A DNA stretch of 64,000 bases from Argyresthia goedartella (Eukaryota > Arthropoda > Insecta > Lepidoptera > Argyresthiidae), in assembly GCA_949825045.1 (NCBI GenBank), contig OX463829.1:16152715-16216714 (forward strand), written 5' to 3'. Of the stretch, positions 10,446-20,484 are shown piece after piece. The position numbers and the translations under genes are program-made. Position 1 is the first letter of the stretch, and each line of letters begins with the position of its first letter. The notes below the pieces were generated by a model, which worked only from the letters and a program-made list of their open reading frames with translations, made no database searches and was not told the DNA's origin.

Positions 10446-10870
10446 ATACCATGGATCATGCAAGTCCGATCACAGTAGTGCATTATTCTGATAGATGTCG
10501 TGGTTACCAAAAAATCGTTATTGTACCGTTATCCTGTTTTGTATATAACGTGAATTAATTAAGAACTGTAGATTTGTTATGAACACTATTGTTGTATTTG
10601 GCGTCTGCAGTAACTATGCACTTGTCTGTCGAGTTATTTGGCACACTATTGTCTCATTTAGGTATAATTGTTCACTTTTATATTTTTGGTCTATTTCACT
10701 AGTTTATGTTGCTGTGTTTCACTCGTTTCAATGGATAACGCTATCACGTCACTATTGTAGTATTTCCTCTCGAACTGTATTAATTTATACTGCTTTAACA
10801 CTGATTTATTAATATTAGAATAAAAATACGTAGGAACTGTGTGTTTACATATCAGCGCCCCCTGGCGGCC

Positions 10871-11459
10871 ATGATTTGGTATTTGGTAAGGGACTACGAG
10901 TCGCTAGGCGTGGGGCAATCGGCATGACCGGACCCATTACCGCATGGCCCAGTCTGGTGTTGACCGAAACCAGACCAGTCGCCTGCAACACGTGGACACC
11001 TGGCACTAACAGGTATCCCAAGGCATCGACACCCAATAAAATGTCTACTGGGCCCGGAATATCGAACTCCGGGTCAGCCAGTGACAACCCAGCGACCAAC
11101 TATCGCACCGAGGGCGACAACCGTACGTGAGGGTGTGAGCCCATCACATTAGGCATGACTAATGCCGTGACCGTCAGATTCACCGATGAATCCACCCGTG
11201 ACGAGAGAGTAATCCGACATACTCCCTTAACGGAACCGACTTCCGTGTTCCCAATTCCCCGAATGGAATGTGGATACTCCCTTACCGTAATGCCCAACCG
11301 TCTTACAAGGTTGCACGAGACTAAGCACCCCTGGGCCCCCGAGTCCAATAGTGCTCGTGCTACACAAGATTTGCCGTCCGAACTCCACGCTATCACCGAG
11401 GCGGTGGGGAGCATGACCGTCTGAGGAGTGGCGGCACCATGTAAGTGGGCGGCGTGTCC
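10871..11459 (-). pseudogene. BEL/Pao protease region of pol, element 1
   Basis: The frame continues directly from gag past one UAG (11462-11460). It contains LLDSGAQGCLVS, the active-site motif of a retroviral-type aspartic protease, and a downstream LLGVDALG segment. It aligns along its length with the start of pol in element 2 (56501-56990). An in-frame TAG at 11102-11100 replaces a codon that is TTC in element 2. The LINE insertion then ends the frame near 10870. The product would process Gag-Pol, but this copy is dead. The Asp of the catalytic DSG is present. Confidence 0.82.
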
Positions 11460-13278
11460 CTAGCGGGAACCCCCGCGGGATCCGAACCCGCTCAGACCTC
11501 CGTCGGCCTGGTAACTCGGCTGCTGATATGCCACCGGTGGCATATCAGACCGCATGTACATTAGGGGGTCCCAACCCGCATAATAGGCCCCTCGCTGTCC
11601 CGGTACCCGACCATACCGGACAGCGAACGGTGTGCCCGGTGGCCACCGTGGATGGAGCGGGGAGAGCGGATCCAACCTGGGGCGCTCTAGGAATGGGGGC
11701 GACATCCGACTGTTCGCCTCCCTGTTCGCCTCCCAGAGCGACGGGCAGGGTGGCGCAGAAGGTGGTGGGCTCCCAGCCTTCGCGCCACTCATAGGTGCCA
11801 TCTGACACCCGCCCGTAACACGCGGTGAGCCAGCGGCCCGAAGTCCTCGCTGACCCTGGACAGCGGCGACCGAACCCCGGCTATCCCGCCTGTTACCCCC
11901 CGCGCTGCCCCCTTCCCCTCGGGGGGGGGGGTCCTGTCCGCGGGTACCCCAGTCACCGCGTTGGTGACTCCCGTTGCCCGGAGGGGGACTGGGTCCGGCC
12001 CTGGTTGGACCCTGTGACCGACCAACCTGAGTCCGGCCCTGGTGACCGTCCGAAGGGCCTGACCGGTTCAGGCACAACACGACGTGGTGCCTGCCACCGC
12101 AGCCCTCACAGGGGGACGCCCGTGAGCACTCGCTCAGCGGGTGCGGCCCCAAGCAACCGAAACACAATCGGTGGCGGAAGACCACCTTCCTGCGGGCAGC
12201 CACACCGAGCGCCTTAAAGTTGGCGCAACTGGTCACCTCATGACCGGCACTGTCGCAGTGCACACAGCCGTCACCCGACGGCGCGGCACTCAAAACGCCA
12301 AATTGTTTTGACCGACCACCCCCCCGTGGGGGTGGGGGGCGCGGCCCCTCCCACATCCCCGCGGGTTGGCGCTGCACACTGGCCTCCGAATCCATGGTGT
12401 CGCATCGCCTGCATTCACCCTCCAAAAACTCCGTTAATTGGACGAGCGTGGGCAGTTCCGAGCTACTGCCCCCATGCAGCTGTTCAAACCGACTTTGAAC
12501 AGCTGCAGGCAACCGTGACAAAACCATATATAACACAATATATGACCATTGGTCTACCGGCAGACCAAGGTTCTGAAGGGCCTTAGTGGCCACCAGCACA
12601 GGGTTGAGCACCTGTACCCGGATGTCAACATCCCGGGTTACTCTTGGGATGCTGAACAGCTTCCCCAGCTGCGCATCAACCAACCGCCTTTTGTGTTGGT
12701 AGCGGTCAAACAATATGACCCGGGCAATCTCATAATTGCCCGCCGTAACCGTTAGGTGACCGACCAACTCCTTCGGTTCACCCCGCAGTGCCATCAATAG
12801 CTGGGCCAACTTGTAGGCGCTGTCCAGGTCGTCCCGACCGTGGACCAGGCTATCGAACAAATTGATGAATGCCGGCCACTCATCAATTGCCCCACCGAAG
12901 GCCGGAATCTCCAGGTGTGGAAGCCGTCCAACCACACCCTTAGGGGGGGGGGTCTCCGCTACCCTCCCCGCGGTCATCCCGACGCGACCGCTTAATTTTT
13001 TCGGCGCGACGCTCGATGTCGCCCAAGCACTCCATCGCTTGGTCAGCATCCGCGCAGAGCTGCCTCACTGCAGCCACCGAGGCCTCATCCGTAAGCCCGA
13101 GGGCTTCAGCCTCGGCAGCCAGCCGACACACCTTCCCGACGCGTGTCATTGCGTCCTCCACACGCTTGAGCAGGACATCGTCCATGTCGGGTCGCTCCAC
13201 ATACTTGTGAGTATGGGCGAGCCATCTCATCTCCTCACGGACACCATATCGCAGTACCGTCAAGGGCGAAGGTGCCAT
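11460..13278 (-). pseudogene. BEL/Pao gag, element 1
   Basis: The start ATG is at 13278. The first about 110 residues are a charged helical region. The frame then shifts at a run of ten G (12943-12952) and continues as a DUF1759-type Gag core (about 12935-12350: FINLFDSLVHGRDDLDSAYK). Cys/His clusters resembling zinc knuckles follow (HCDSAGHEVTSC, CFGCLGPHPLSEC, CEGCGGRHHVVLC). The C-terminal third is rich in Pro, Gly and Arg. Gag packages the RNA. The homopolymer frameshift could be a mutation or a sequencing error. The frame ends at a UAG in the same frame as protease. Confidence 0.82.
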
Positions 13279-13931
13279 GGTTACCGATTTAATTGTTCCT
13301 GGTCCTATGCTTCACTGCCGAACTAAGCACGGCCAGATACCAGCACTTTCCCGTCAGCGCTGGGCACAGAAATTAAAACTAAGTTGTAAAACCCAAGGCA
13401 ACCACTAAACAATTAAATCATAAACAATATTTAATATGGTCGCCCTGTGGACATACACCTTATAATATACACTCTAAATCAATTAGAGAATGCCACCATG
13501 TGGTACAATACAAATAACACACAAAAGGTTATTATAAAAAAAAACTATTTTCCTAGCAGTGGCCCCTCCGACAGGAACCACACTTCCTTTGAGGTCAGCA
13601 AAATCAGCTTAATACCCCTTAAATAGCCCGACCCTGCTGTGTAAACCGAAATAACACTGTAGGACTATAGAACCCGACGTTCTATCGCAAGTAATACAAT
13701 CTAGGCTTCGCAGAATGACTGTTCAATCCTTTATCAGTAGTTTCCGACTACAATTTATAACAACTGTTAACTAAATTGGCACTTATACTTTCACTTACCG
13801 AAAATGAACTTTAATCGTGGTATACCGACCACAGACTCATTGCCGACTTGAGCCAATCTGGGATATTCTTTTCTCCCAACTACAATGTGACAAAGGCAAC
13901 CCTACCGTGAATCGATGATTTCCCACTAGGA

Positions 13932-13949
13932 AACCACGCTCTGCTACCA
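13932..13949 (-). promoter_or_regulatory. Primer-binding site, element 1
   Basis: Three bases inside the 5' LTR end, the minus strand reads TGGTAGCAGAGCGTGG, which would pair with the 3' end of a host tRNA that primes minus-strand synthesis. Element 2 has nearly the same sequence in the same place (50943 onward). The tRNA species was not identified. Confidence 0.6.
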
Positions 13950-13952
13950 AAA

Positions 13953-14493
13953 TGATTAATTCCACGCCTCACCGAACGGCGTGGAATCCTGAGGGGGATT
14001 GCCTTTGCCACGTGAGAGAAAAGAAGTGATGAAATTGGTTACTGACCTTGTCTCCGTAGGCAGGAAATCGAAAGCTCGATTCGAGACGGGAATACGGGAA
14101 AAGGGCACAGTTTGGGATAGGATATGGAGTGAATCGAAACCTATCGTTGCTGCCGACGCTGTCGCCGGCGTGCTGCCTGCCGTGACCGTGGAGTCGCCGC
14201 TACCGATGCGACGATGTCCAATCAACAGGGATCACTTGGCCGCTGACGCGAATCTACTTATTTCCCGACGATGTAGATGATTAACACTCCAACCAGGCCC
14301 GACGCCTGTATTTAGTAATTGGCACGACACGAGGCCCGAGCCTACATGTTTGTTCTCACCGATGAGACAGATCAAGAGAAAAATTAACCTCCAATTTTAC
14401 ATCTCGTTCCGGTACGAGTGACAGCTGCGGTTCTGTTTCCGTTCCGAGTCGCGCAACAAGAGGAGGTGCGTTCCGAAGCACAAATATTAAACA
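13953..14493 (-). repeat. 5' LTR of BEL/Pao element 1
   Basis: This 541-bp copy matches 2734-3291 except for a 17-bp gap and very few substitutions. As the 5' LTR it should hold the promoter for transcription toward lower coordinates, the direction in which the EML-like gene is also read. The flanking duplication ACGAC is at 14494-14498. Confidence 0.9.
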
Positions 14494-14533
14494 ACGACTA
14501 TGCGTCAATCATTCATTCACTCAGTGACGTCAC

Positions 14534-14686
14534 CTGTATGGCTGTGCGTGCTGCGCGTGCGCATGTGTACTGTGGAGGGGCGCAGGGGTGGCGCGGGGCG
14601 ACGGCGAGGGCGCGGGGGACAGCGACGACGATGAGGCAGGTGAGTCTGACTGCAGCGAGCCGGTGGACTGGTGTTGCGGCGCGCGT
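14534..14686 (-). CDS. EML-like host gene, coding exon 4
   Basis: The exon follows the acceptor CATTCATTCCAG and ends at ATACAG/GTGACG. Its first base completes the codon left by exon 3 (phase 2), and it ends in phase 2, matching exon 5. The 153 nt encode about 50 residues rich in Ser, Pro, Ala and His, GC-rich at third positions, and without a stop: a low-complexity linker. The donor overlaps the palindrome TGACGTCA. Only about 40 nt of intron separate the donor from the LTR of BEL/Pao element 1. The plus strand shows GTGAGT in this stretch, but its frames do not connect to anything. Confidence 0.68.
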
Positions 14687-14997
14687 CTGGAATGAATGCG
14701 TAAATAGAATAGTGAATTAGTGAAGTTTTTGGTAACTCCGAATCCGTTATAATCGGACTCTGGTTCACTATCAAAAAACACGCCAGTGTCTCAAGCCAAG
14801 GTCGCGATGCACGCCGTGTGACTGAATCATATATTACAGGAACCATTTCGAGCTACTTTTAACCCCCTGATATCTCCTAATCTATTAGATCTTACTTTGG
14901 CCAAAGCATGCAAACCCGTTACATTAATTAGGTTATCACATATCAATAATGTAACCCAAACCGATCACATTTTATTAACCTTCAAAATCTTTCTTTT
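14687..14997. other. Intron between exon 4 and the piggyBac
   Basis: AT-rich sequence without a supported gene. It contains the branch and pyrimidine region for the exon 4 acceptor on the minus strand (14687 upward). Nothing else was recognised. Confidence 0.4.
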
Positions 14998-15120
14998 TTA
15001 ACCCTTAATTTGACGCCGTTCAGTATACTTCACGTTGAATGAAAAAAAATCGTCATCAAAAATAGACCGTGTATAAAGTATTCTGCGTGCTTTAATTGCT
15101 CCCTGCACTATCCAACTAAG

Positions 15121-15212
15121 TTGTGAAAAACCGGCACAGTGTGCACATCGACGGGACGCGACTGGTCGCCGGCGAGATCGCGGGGAAGAAGGACTCGTTG
15201 CGTGGGCTCTCG
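15121..15212 (+). other. Exon-like GC-rich segment inside the piggyBac
   Basis: An open stretch of about 30 codons, GC-rich at third positions unlike the AT-rich surroundings, ends at a perfect donor (CTCTCG/GTAAGT at 15212/15213). A strong acceptor (CTACTTTTCATTTTTCAG, ending about 15585) lies 370 nt further on, and the frame continues across that join into the start of the transposase region. The peptide includes SVHIDGTRLVAGEIAGKKDS, faintly like a double-stranded-RNA-binding fold. It may be a 5' exon of this transposon family or captured host sequence. No start codon is present, so it would need an upstream exon or be untranslated. Confidence 0.4.
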
Positions 15213-15585
15213 GTAAGTTACATATTTTTCACTGTTTTACGGATTATTTCCTTCTAATTTCATTGTAACCTAAAGTTCTCGTACCCGAAAAGCTACTCAT
15301 AATGTTTTGATTGTCTTTCTGAGATTGATTTAGTTTTTACGACGTCCACAACTTGTATGTCCAGTATACTTCCCGTCGTCGAATTACTAGTAAATTAACT
15401 GCCAAATGCTATGTCCAGTATTCTTCCCCTAGCCAAAGTAGTAGAAAAATTAATATAAAATCGTGTGTCTAGTATTCTTCCCGTTGTCGTATGTTTAGAA
15501 AATTTACTTTTGTTGTTTCTCGTAATAATGTTTTAAGGGATCCGCAGATAAAATTATTTACACCTCACTACTTTTCATTTTTCAG

Positions 15586-17249
15586 AGCTTCAAGTCTAAA
15601 GGAGATTGCTTAGTAGCATTAGCGCCGCCTGAAAATGCTCTTTCGATGTAGATAGTGATTCTGAATCTGAGAATGAAGGAAAAATTGCTGCTCTTAGAAC
15701 TGAAGAGTTGTCCTCGTCACCCTACCGTTCCATTCATATATAGAGCGCATGAACTAATTAGACAGCTCCGAAATTGATACACAAGACAGTTCTTCAATAG
15801 ATAGTGACGAGACTTACATTGATGCTGATACTGCTACAACTTTCATGGAGACAGTAAACGAAAATATTCAAACAGAGGACCGTCCTAGCATCAGTGCAGT
15901 GAGAACAACCCTGTGTTAGAAATCGAAGACAATTTGGACTATGAGAGACCGCCATTGACTCCTGTTATGAACAACGTGCTACCACCGACTGGTGAAGTAT
16001 ATTATAATGGTTTACCAAATTTGGCTTCATTATTGTCGATTCCGTCATCAGATGCATCGTCTATTGCTAGTTCATTAACAACAAGGACAACCAGGCGTAA
16101 AAGGAAACTACCAGTACGAGCTGTGCCAAATATCCGGGCAAATAAGACCAAGAAAACATTCAATGTGAGCTATAAATGGAAGAAAGGACAATTCAGACAC
16201 AAGGCTGACATTACATCAAACGAACCGTTGGACTATTTTCATCAGTTCTTCTCCCCAGATATACTTATTGCTATTATCAACAACACGAACTTGTACTCAA
16301 CCCAAAGAACTGGGAAATGTATACAATTGACAACCGAGGAGTTGAAAGACTTTTTTGTGATTCTTCTTATCATGGGTATAGTGAATATGCCTTCCTAGAC
16401 TATTGGTCTGCAGAATTCAGGTATGCTCAAGTGGCTGACGTCATTCCATTGAAACGATTCGAGCATATTCGACGCAACATTCACTTTGTGGACAACGCCA
16501 ATTCGGATGAGGACAGATATTACAAGATACGACCATTCATTGAAAAAATAAGGCTGCCTTGTAACGGAAGAAGCAACGAAGTAAAGCATAGACGAAATGA
16601 CAATACCATATAAGGGTACAATGCAGGAATCCTGAGACAGTATTACCCCATGAAACCCAATAAATGGGGTTTCAAGAACGTAGTACGGGATAGTGCGTCT
16701 GGAATCGTCTATGATTTTTTATTGTGCGTCAGCGATGCACCTTCCATTATATGTATTTCAGCGAAGAGGAAAAGCAGATGACACTAGGTGCTAAATTGGT
16801 ACTAGCACTAGCCCTTTGCAAGACAATTCAGACTCCAGGATGTGCTGTTTATTTCAATAACTATTTCACAACGCTCGACCTGATCTGGTATCTACGTGAA
16901 CACTGGGGGATTTTCACTCTCGGAACCATACGGCAAAACAGACTGAAAAGTTGCAGTAAGTATTGTTAAGTGACAAAAAACTTAAGAAAAGGGGCCGAGG
17001 TTCATTTAGCCAAGTCGTAGACAACGATAAAAAGATCGCCATTGTCAAATGGTACGACAATAAAGTTGTGACTTTGTACTGTTTTTATGAAGATGCTTAC
17101 CCAGTTCAAGAAATCAAGAGGAATATACGACATATGGACGTTGCAAGTTCTGCAAGAACAATAAAACGAACACACATTGTTCCAAATGCAAGCAAAGGTT
17201 GTGCTTAGTGACCAAAAGAAATTGCTTTTATAATTTCCACAATAAGTAA
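15586..17249 (+). pseudogene. piggyBac transposase, broken
   Basis: An acidic Ser-rich N-terminus (SDSESENEG) is followed by a DDE_Tnp_1_7 core (residues such as NEPLDYFHQFFSP, FVILLIMGI, IRRNIHFVDN) and ends in a Cys-rich domain (CKFCKNNKTNTHCSKCKQ) read in yet another frame up to 17249. Stops and frameshifts occur near 15650, 15750, 16396, 16600, 16635 and 16965. The first catalytic Asp motif (DEMTIPYKG) is present. The second Asp is replaced by Asn (VYFNNYFTT). The third and fourth are lost in a deletion near 17125, where the sequence jumps to the C-terminus. The family needs all of them for cutting and joining at TTAA. Confidence 0.85.
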
Positions 17250-17745
17250 GTAGGTAGGCAGGCGACCAAAAAGCTAGAAAAAGTTGTTAAAGATTAATCT
17301 ATATTCCTATTTATAAGAACTAGAAGACTGATTGTTTTGAGTAAGCTAAATGTTGTTTTTTTTTTTATTTAATTTTATAAGTACCTACTTAATTATTATG
17401 TTCAAAACATAACTAAGTTCTTTGTACTTATAAGTTTTCGGATGTTCCTATTAGTGTTTTAAGCGTATACCAATGTAACTATGAGATTACTTTTTTAAAA
17501 TATATGAGTATTTTCTTTTTCTTTCTTTCTCATTGACAATGGGAAGTATACTGCACATGGTTCAAGTGCATCAGTTTCTTGTGAACTTGATAATGTCCAG
17601 TATAATTGACGTATGTTTTTCAGGAAACTCAAATAGGTAGATTTTTTCAGGTATTTTTTTTAGGGTCGCCAACAAGCTAAGAAACAAAATCTGTAACGAT
17701 TTTACAAATTTAATAACAAAATTAAACTGTCGAATTAAGGGTTAA

Positions 17746-18944
17746 CAGACTTCCAGATGACCACGAATCTTGAAATTTGGCATACAGATGTGTCAGTATG
17801 AGTATATTTAAGGGAAAAATATGAAAAAAAAAAATAGGAATATTTAACAATTTTTTTTTGTTCCCAAAAACAAAAATTTAATTTACTACCTACCAAAAAT
17901 AAATAACAATTGGCATCTCTATTGATTTTGTGTTTATCATTTGCCCATGGCATCATGAAGACGTATTTTAATAAGTTGTATTCGGACAAAAACCAGCTGA
18001 GTGCGAAACTCGACGTACCACTGCACCAAGTTCTCCAAGTCTCTTGTATAGCTTTTAACTTTATATTTATTCGTGTGAGGCCTTGTGCCCTCGATGTTTA
18101 CATTTACTATCTTTATTACTTGCTGTTAGGGCTGCAAGCCTTTAACGGTTCTAGAGATAGATACAGCCTTAGAAGTCTTAGTTAACGAGTCCTGTTGGCA
18201 TAATTTGTGTACGGAACCCTAAAATGGGCACAAGAAAACTCATTAATAGAATACATTTGCCAGCTATCTTTAAACCACCTACACTATGCTAATTTAAGTA
18301 AAAGCATGAGTCTTGCAAATTATGCTGAAAGGGAAATTCGCTCTCATATTTCAAAGTTTCAAGAATAAAAAAGGTACTCTAGGTATATCGCAAACACCGA
18401 AAAAAATAAAACAGAAATGAACTATTATTTCTGTACAAAAAATATTCACATCTCATCCAACAACAACAACAATCTAAAACTTCGCTGAAATTGAAATCTA
18501 AATAGGTGCCAAGTTCTGTAGATAATCCTGGACTCAACAAGCCCTATATCTTGGTAAAAAATAAGGCTGGGCCGTTACACAGAAACCTTTATTTGGGGGT
18601 GTACAACGGCCAAGCAATATTTTTTGATCCCTAAATATAACTTAACCTAACCTAAATATCATAAACAATGACAAATGGCCTTATAATTCAGATTATCTTC
18701 GAATTTTAATTTATTTAGGTATTCTGAATTCATGATAGTCTAGGAGTCACTGGTGGATGGGCATATCAGATTATCTGACACTAAAGTTTCCTCTCGATGT
18801 TTCCCTTCAGGATACATTATCACATTGGCACCTGCTTCGTCGGAGCGGATATTCACGTCGAAGAATTATAATCATTTGAACAGTTATGTGATTAGCACCG
18901 GCATTCGAGTCCGCGTCTACTGCAATAGCTACAACGGAAATCAC
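17746..18944. other. Intron sequence between piggyBac and exon 3
   Basis: AT-rich, no gene supported. A partial relic of the SINE family seen at 27340 lies near 18745-18830 (GGATGGGCATATCAG, CTCGATGTTTCCCT). The rest shows no structure that I recognise. Confidence 0.4.
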
Positions 18945-19059
18945 CTTTGTGGCAGACCCGTAGACGATGTGGAAGACCCGTAGCTGGTGGTCCTCTTAGC
19001 TGGCTCCCGGTACGAGGGCTGCCGGAGCCTCAGCTCTCTGGTGGGGGTGGAGGACGAGC
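18945..19059 (-). CDS. EML-like host gene, coding exon 3
   Basis: The exon follows the acceptor CATCATTCCAG and ends at CACAAAG/GTGATT. Two bases complete the codon left by exon 2 (phase 1), and the exon ends in phase 2, matching exon 4. The 115 nt encode about 38 residues rich in Ser, Thr and Arg (RELRLRQPSYREPAKRTTSY), a basic linker of the kind that follows the coiled coil in EMAP-like proteins and contributes to microtubule binding there. The donor is non-optimal (GTGATT). The agreement of phases with both neighbours is the main evidence. Confidence 0.68.
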
Positions 19060-20028
19060 CTGGAATGATGGAGAGCATCTTGTTAATATTATTGACATAT
19101 TTAACATATTTTGAACTTGCTGATGCCCGCAACTTCACTTGTGTGTGTCATTTACCGAGATAACGTTACCCTCCTGCTGGTGCAGTCGGATAAAAAGTGT
19201 CCTATATAATCTCTTTGCTAAATTTCGTGATTGAGGCACAAAACACAAACATCCAAACATCGCTACTTTCACATTTATAATATTAGATGTCTTTCACATG
19301 TCATGTGAAATTATAGGCCACTTATAACAGATCGAGTTTGTTATATCTCGCGCCACGAATTAAGAGCGCTGGGCGACGTTGGTGGGAATTATTGCGCATA
19401 TGTATAGGTAGGTATTGAAAAGTGACTGCTTCGCATTCAAGGCCACCGCTCATAACATTTGGCGCGACATGGGCGCAACGTATACTATAGTGTGTACGGA
19501 TTAGAATTGCGATAGCTGTCATTGACCTGACTGCTACTGCGAACCGAATCATACATGGTAACCATGGTAATGGTCGGTAACCAAGGTAACGCGGTCAGTA
19601 GCCATACTAATGATCGGCGGCCGCTACTATGATAGCTTATCAGTTGTCATGGTGACGGTCGGTAACAATGGTAACGATCGGCGACCACTACTATGATAGC
19701 TTATCAGTTATCATGGTCGTCGTACGACAGCAATTTCGGAAGATGCGCGTAATAAGTCAGTATCGCTAACCCAATCCGACACGAAAATACAGTGGTAGGC
19801 AGGAGTCAATGCCTGCTATTGCAATGCTAACCCGAAGAGAAAAGGCATCCGCCGCCTCTCATTACTTAACGGGCTAGCCATGTGAAATAACAGCGGCACC
19901 TGTCATATGGGTTCTTGTTAGTGGCTCGATTATTACTTGAATTACTAGTCATGTTAATCTTCAGGGGTGGTCGTTTAGAGCCCTATCCTCATGACTTATA
20001 TGTCATCAGCATCACATCATCATTTTGA
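19060..20028. other. Intron 2 sequence, low-content stretch
   Basis: No gene was recognised. The GC-richer part 19550-19730 carries short related repeats (GGTAACCATGGTAA types and a 64-bp tandem pair, listed separately). Confidence 0.4.
19612..19725. repeat. 64-bp imperfect tandem repeat
   Basis: GATCGGCG...CTACTATGATAGCTTATCAGTT starts at 19612 and again at 19676. The second copy is incomplete. Shorter GGTAAC/GGTCGGTAAC units precede it from 19555. Confidence 0.65.
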
Positions 20029-20280
20029 CGACCCGAATGGCCGAGTCGGCAGTGACCCTGCCTACGAAGCCAAGGGTCCCGGGTTCGAGTCCCGGTGGGG
20101 GCAAATATTTGTTTGATGAGAACGGATGTTTGTACCCAGTCATGGTTGTTTATCTATCTAAGTATAATATTTATCTATATAAGTATGTGCATCGTTGTCT
20201 AGTACCCAAGATACAGGGAATCCTAGTTTGGGGCTCGATCAATGTGTGTAAATAGTGTCCAAGGTCTTATCTTATCTTAT
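20029..20280 (+). mobile_element. tRNA-derived SINE, family A, full length
   Basis: The head is tRNA-like, with an A-box region TGGCCGAGTCGG and a B box GGGTTCGAGTCCC. A body follows with the conserved core ACAGGGAATCCTAGTTTGGGGC near 20213. It ends in a short repeat tail (CTTAT)n. A second full copy is at 23056 and a 5'-truncated one at 34804. It is transcribed by pol III and mobilised by a LINE. It ends 9 nt from exon 2 of the EML-like gene, so it abuts that exon's donor side. Confidence 0.88.
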
Positions 20281-20289
20281 CATCATTAC

Positions 20290-20484
20290 CTGTATTCCCT
20301 CCGTTCCGATGCACGCGCTCACTGCTAGCGGGCGGCGCGCGCCCCTCCAGCGCGTTCAGCCTGCGCAGCGCATCTGCTAGAGTGGAGCGCAGGCACAGCA
20401 GCTCCTCCGCCTGCCGCGCGCATCGCACCTCCAACTCCGCCACCCGCACTGCTAGGCCGGCCCCTTCGCCTTCTAGCATTTCAT
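20290..20484 (-). CDS. EML-like host gene, coding exon 2 (coiled coil)
   Basis: The exon follows the acceptor TTCCTTCTTCCAG and ends at ATACAG/GTAATG. It has 195 nt, phase 1 on both sides, and matches exon 1 and exon 3. The 65 residues form a heptad-rich helix: VAELEVRCARQAEELLCLRS followed by TLADALRRLNALEGR. The pattern (a run of heptads ending in a Leu-Ala-Asp-x-Leu-Arg-Arg-Leu segment) is that of the N-terminal trimerisation coiled coil of EMAP-like proteins, which bind microtubules as trimers. The GC-rich codon use contrasts with the flanks. The HELP domain and propeller that would prove the family are outside the window. Confidence 0.75.

Larger units (their letters stand above)
5119..10870 (-). 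mobile_element. CR1-like LINE inserted in BEL/Pao element 1
   Basis: This minus-strand non-LTR retrotransposon has ORF1 (9889-8387) and ORF2 (8370-5458) both open from start to stop, a 3' UTR of about 340 bp, and a 3' end made of a short direct repeat (CATAAGTAT... at 5119-5150) instead of poly(A), which is typical of CR1-type elements. The BEL/Pao protease frame breaks at about 10870 and pol resumes at 5118, so the inserted block is about 5.75 kb. The upstream 1 kb (9890-10870) holds a long A tract, a tRNA-like stretch and two 64-bp direct repeats, and may be the 5' UTR or a separate earlier insertion. The exact 5' end is not certain. Confidence 0.82.
2734..14493 (-). mobile_element. BEL/Pao LTR retrotransposon, element 1
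   Basis: The element reads on the minus strand: 5' LTR 14493-13953, primer-binding site, gag, protease, an inserted LINE, the remaining pol, a purine tract and the 3' LTR 3291-2734. LTR ends are TG...CA and the flanks carry the duplication ACGAC. Hallmarks are a DUF1759-type Gag with Cys-rich knuckles, an LLDSGAQ protease, an H2C2 zinc domain and a DD-E integrase. RT and RNase H are missing through an in-frame deletion. It sits in the EML-like gene in the same orientation as the gene. The LTRs are nearly identical apart from a 17-bp indel, so insertion was recent. It cannot encode its own reverse transcription. Confidence 0.9.
15002..17741 (+). mobile_element. piggyBac-family DNA transposon, degenerate
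   Basis: The ends are inverted: CCCTTAATTTGACG at 15002 and its counterpart ending at 17741 (CGAATTAAGGG), flanked by TTAA at 14998-15001 and 17742-17745, the piggyBac target. Inside is a broken piggyBac transposase gene on the plus strand. Copies of a motif like CAGTATACTTC are repeated in the left part and inverted in the right part. It lies in intron 3 of the EML-like gene, opposite to the gene. It is an old, inactive copy. Confidence 0.88.

Noticed and set aside
11545..12586. Several open frames on both strands over the gag tail
   Set aside because: Side effects of the GC-rich Pro/Gly/Arg-coding gag sequence. Only the minus frame 13049-11460 aligns with element 2.
14530..14720. Plus-strand coding exon with donor GAGGCAG/GTGAGT near 14640
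   Set aside because: The same bases form minus-strand exon 4, whose acceptor, donor and phase fit the neighbouring exons. The plus frame connects to nothing.
20029..20105. tRNA gene
   Set aside because: A and B boxes are present, but the sequence continues into a repeated SINE body with further copies at 23056 and 34804, and the acceptor stem does not close.
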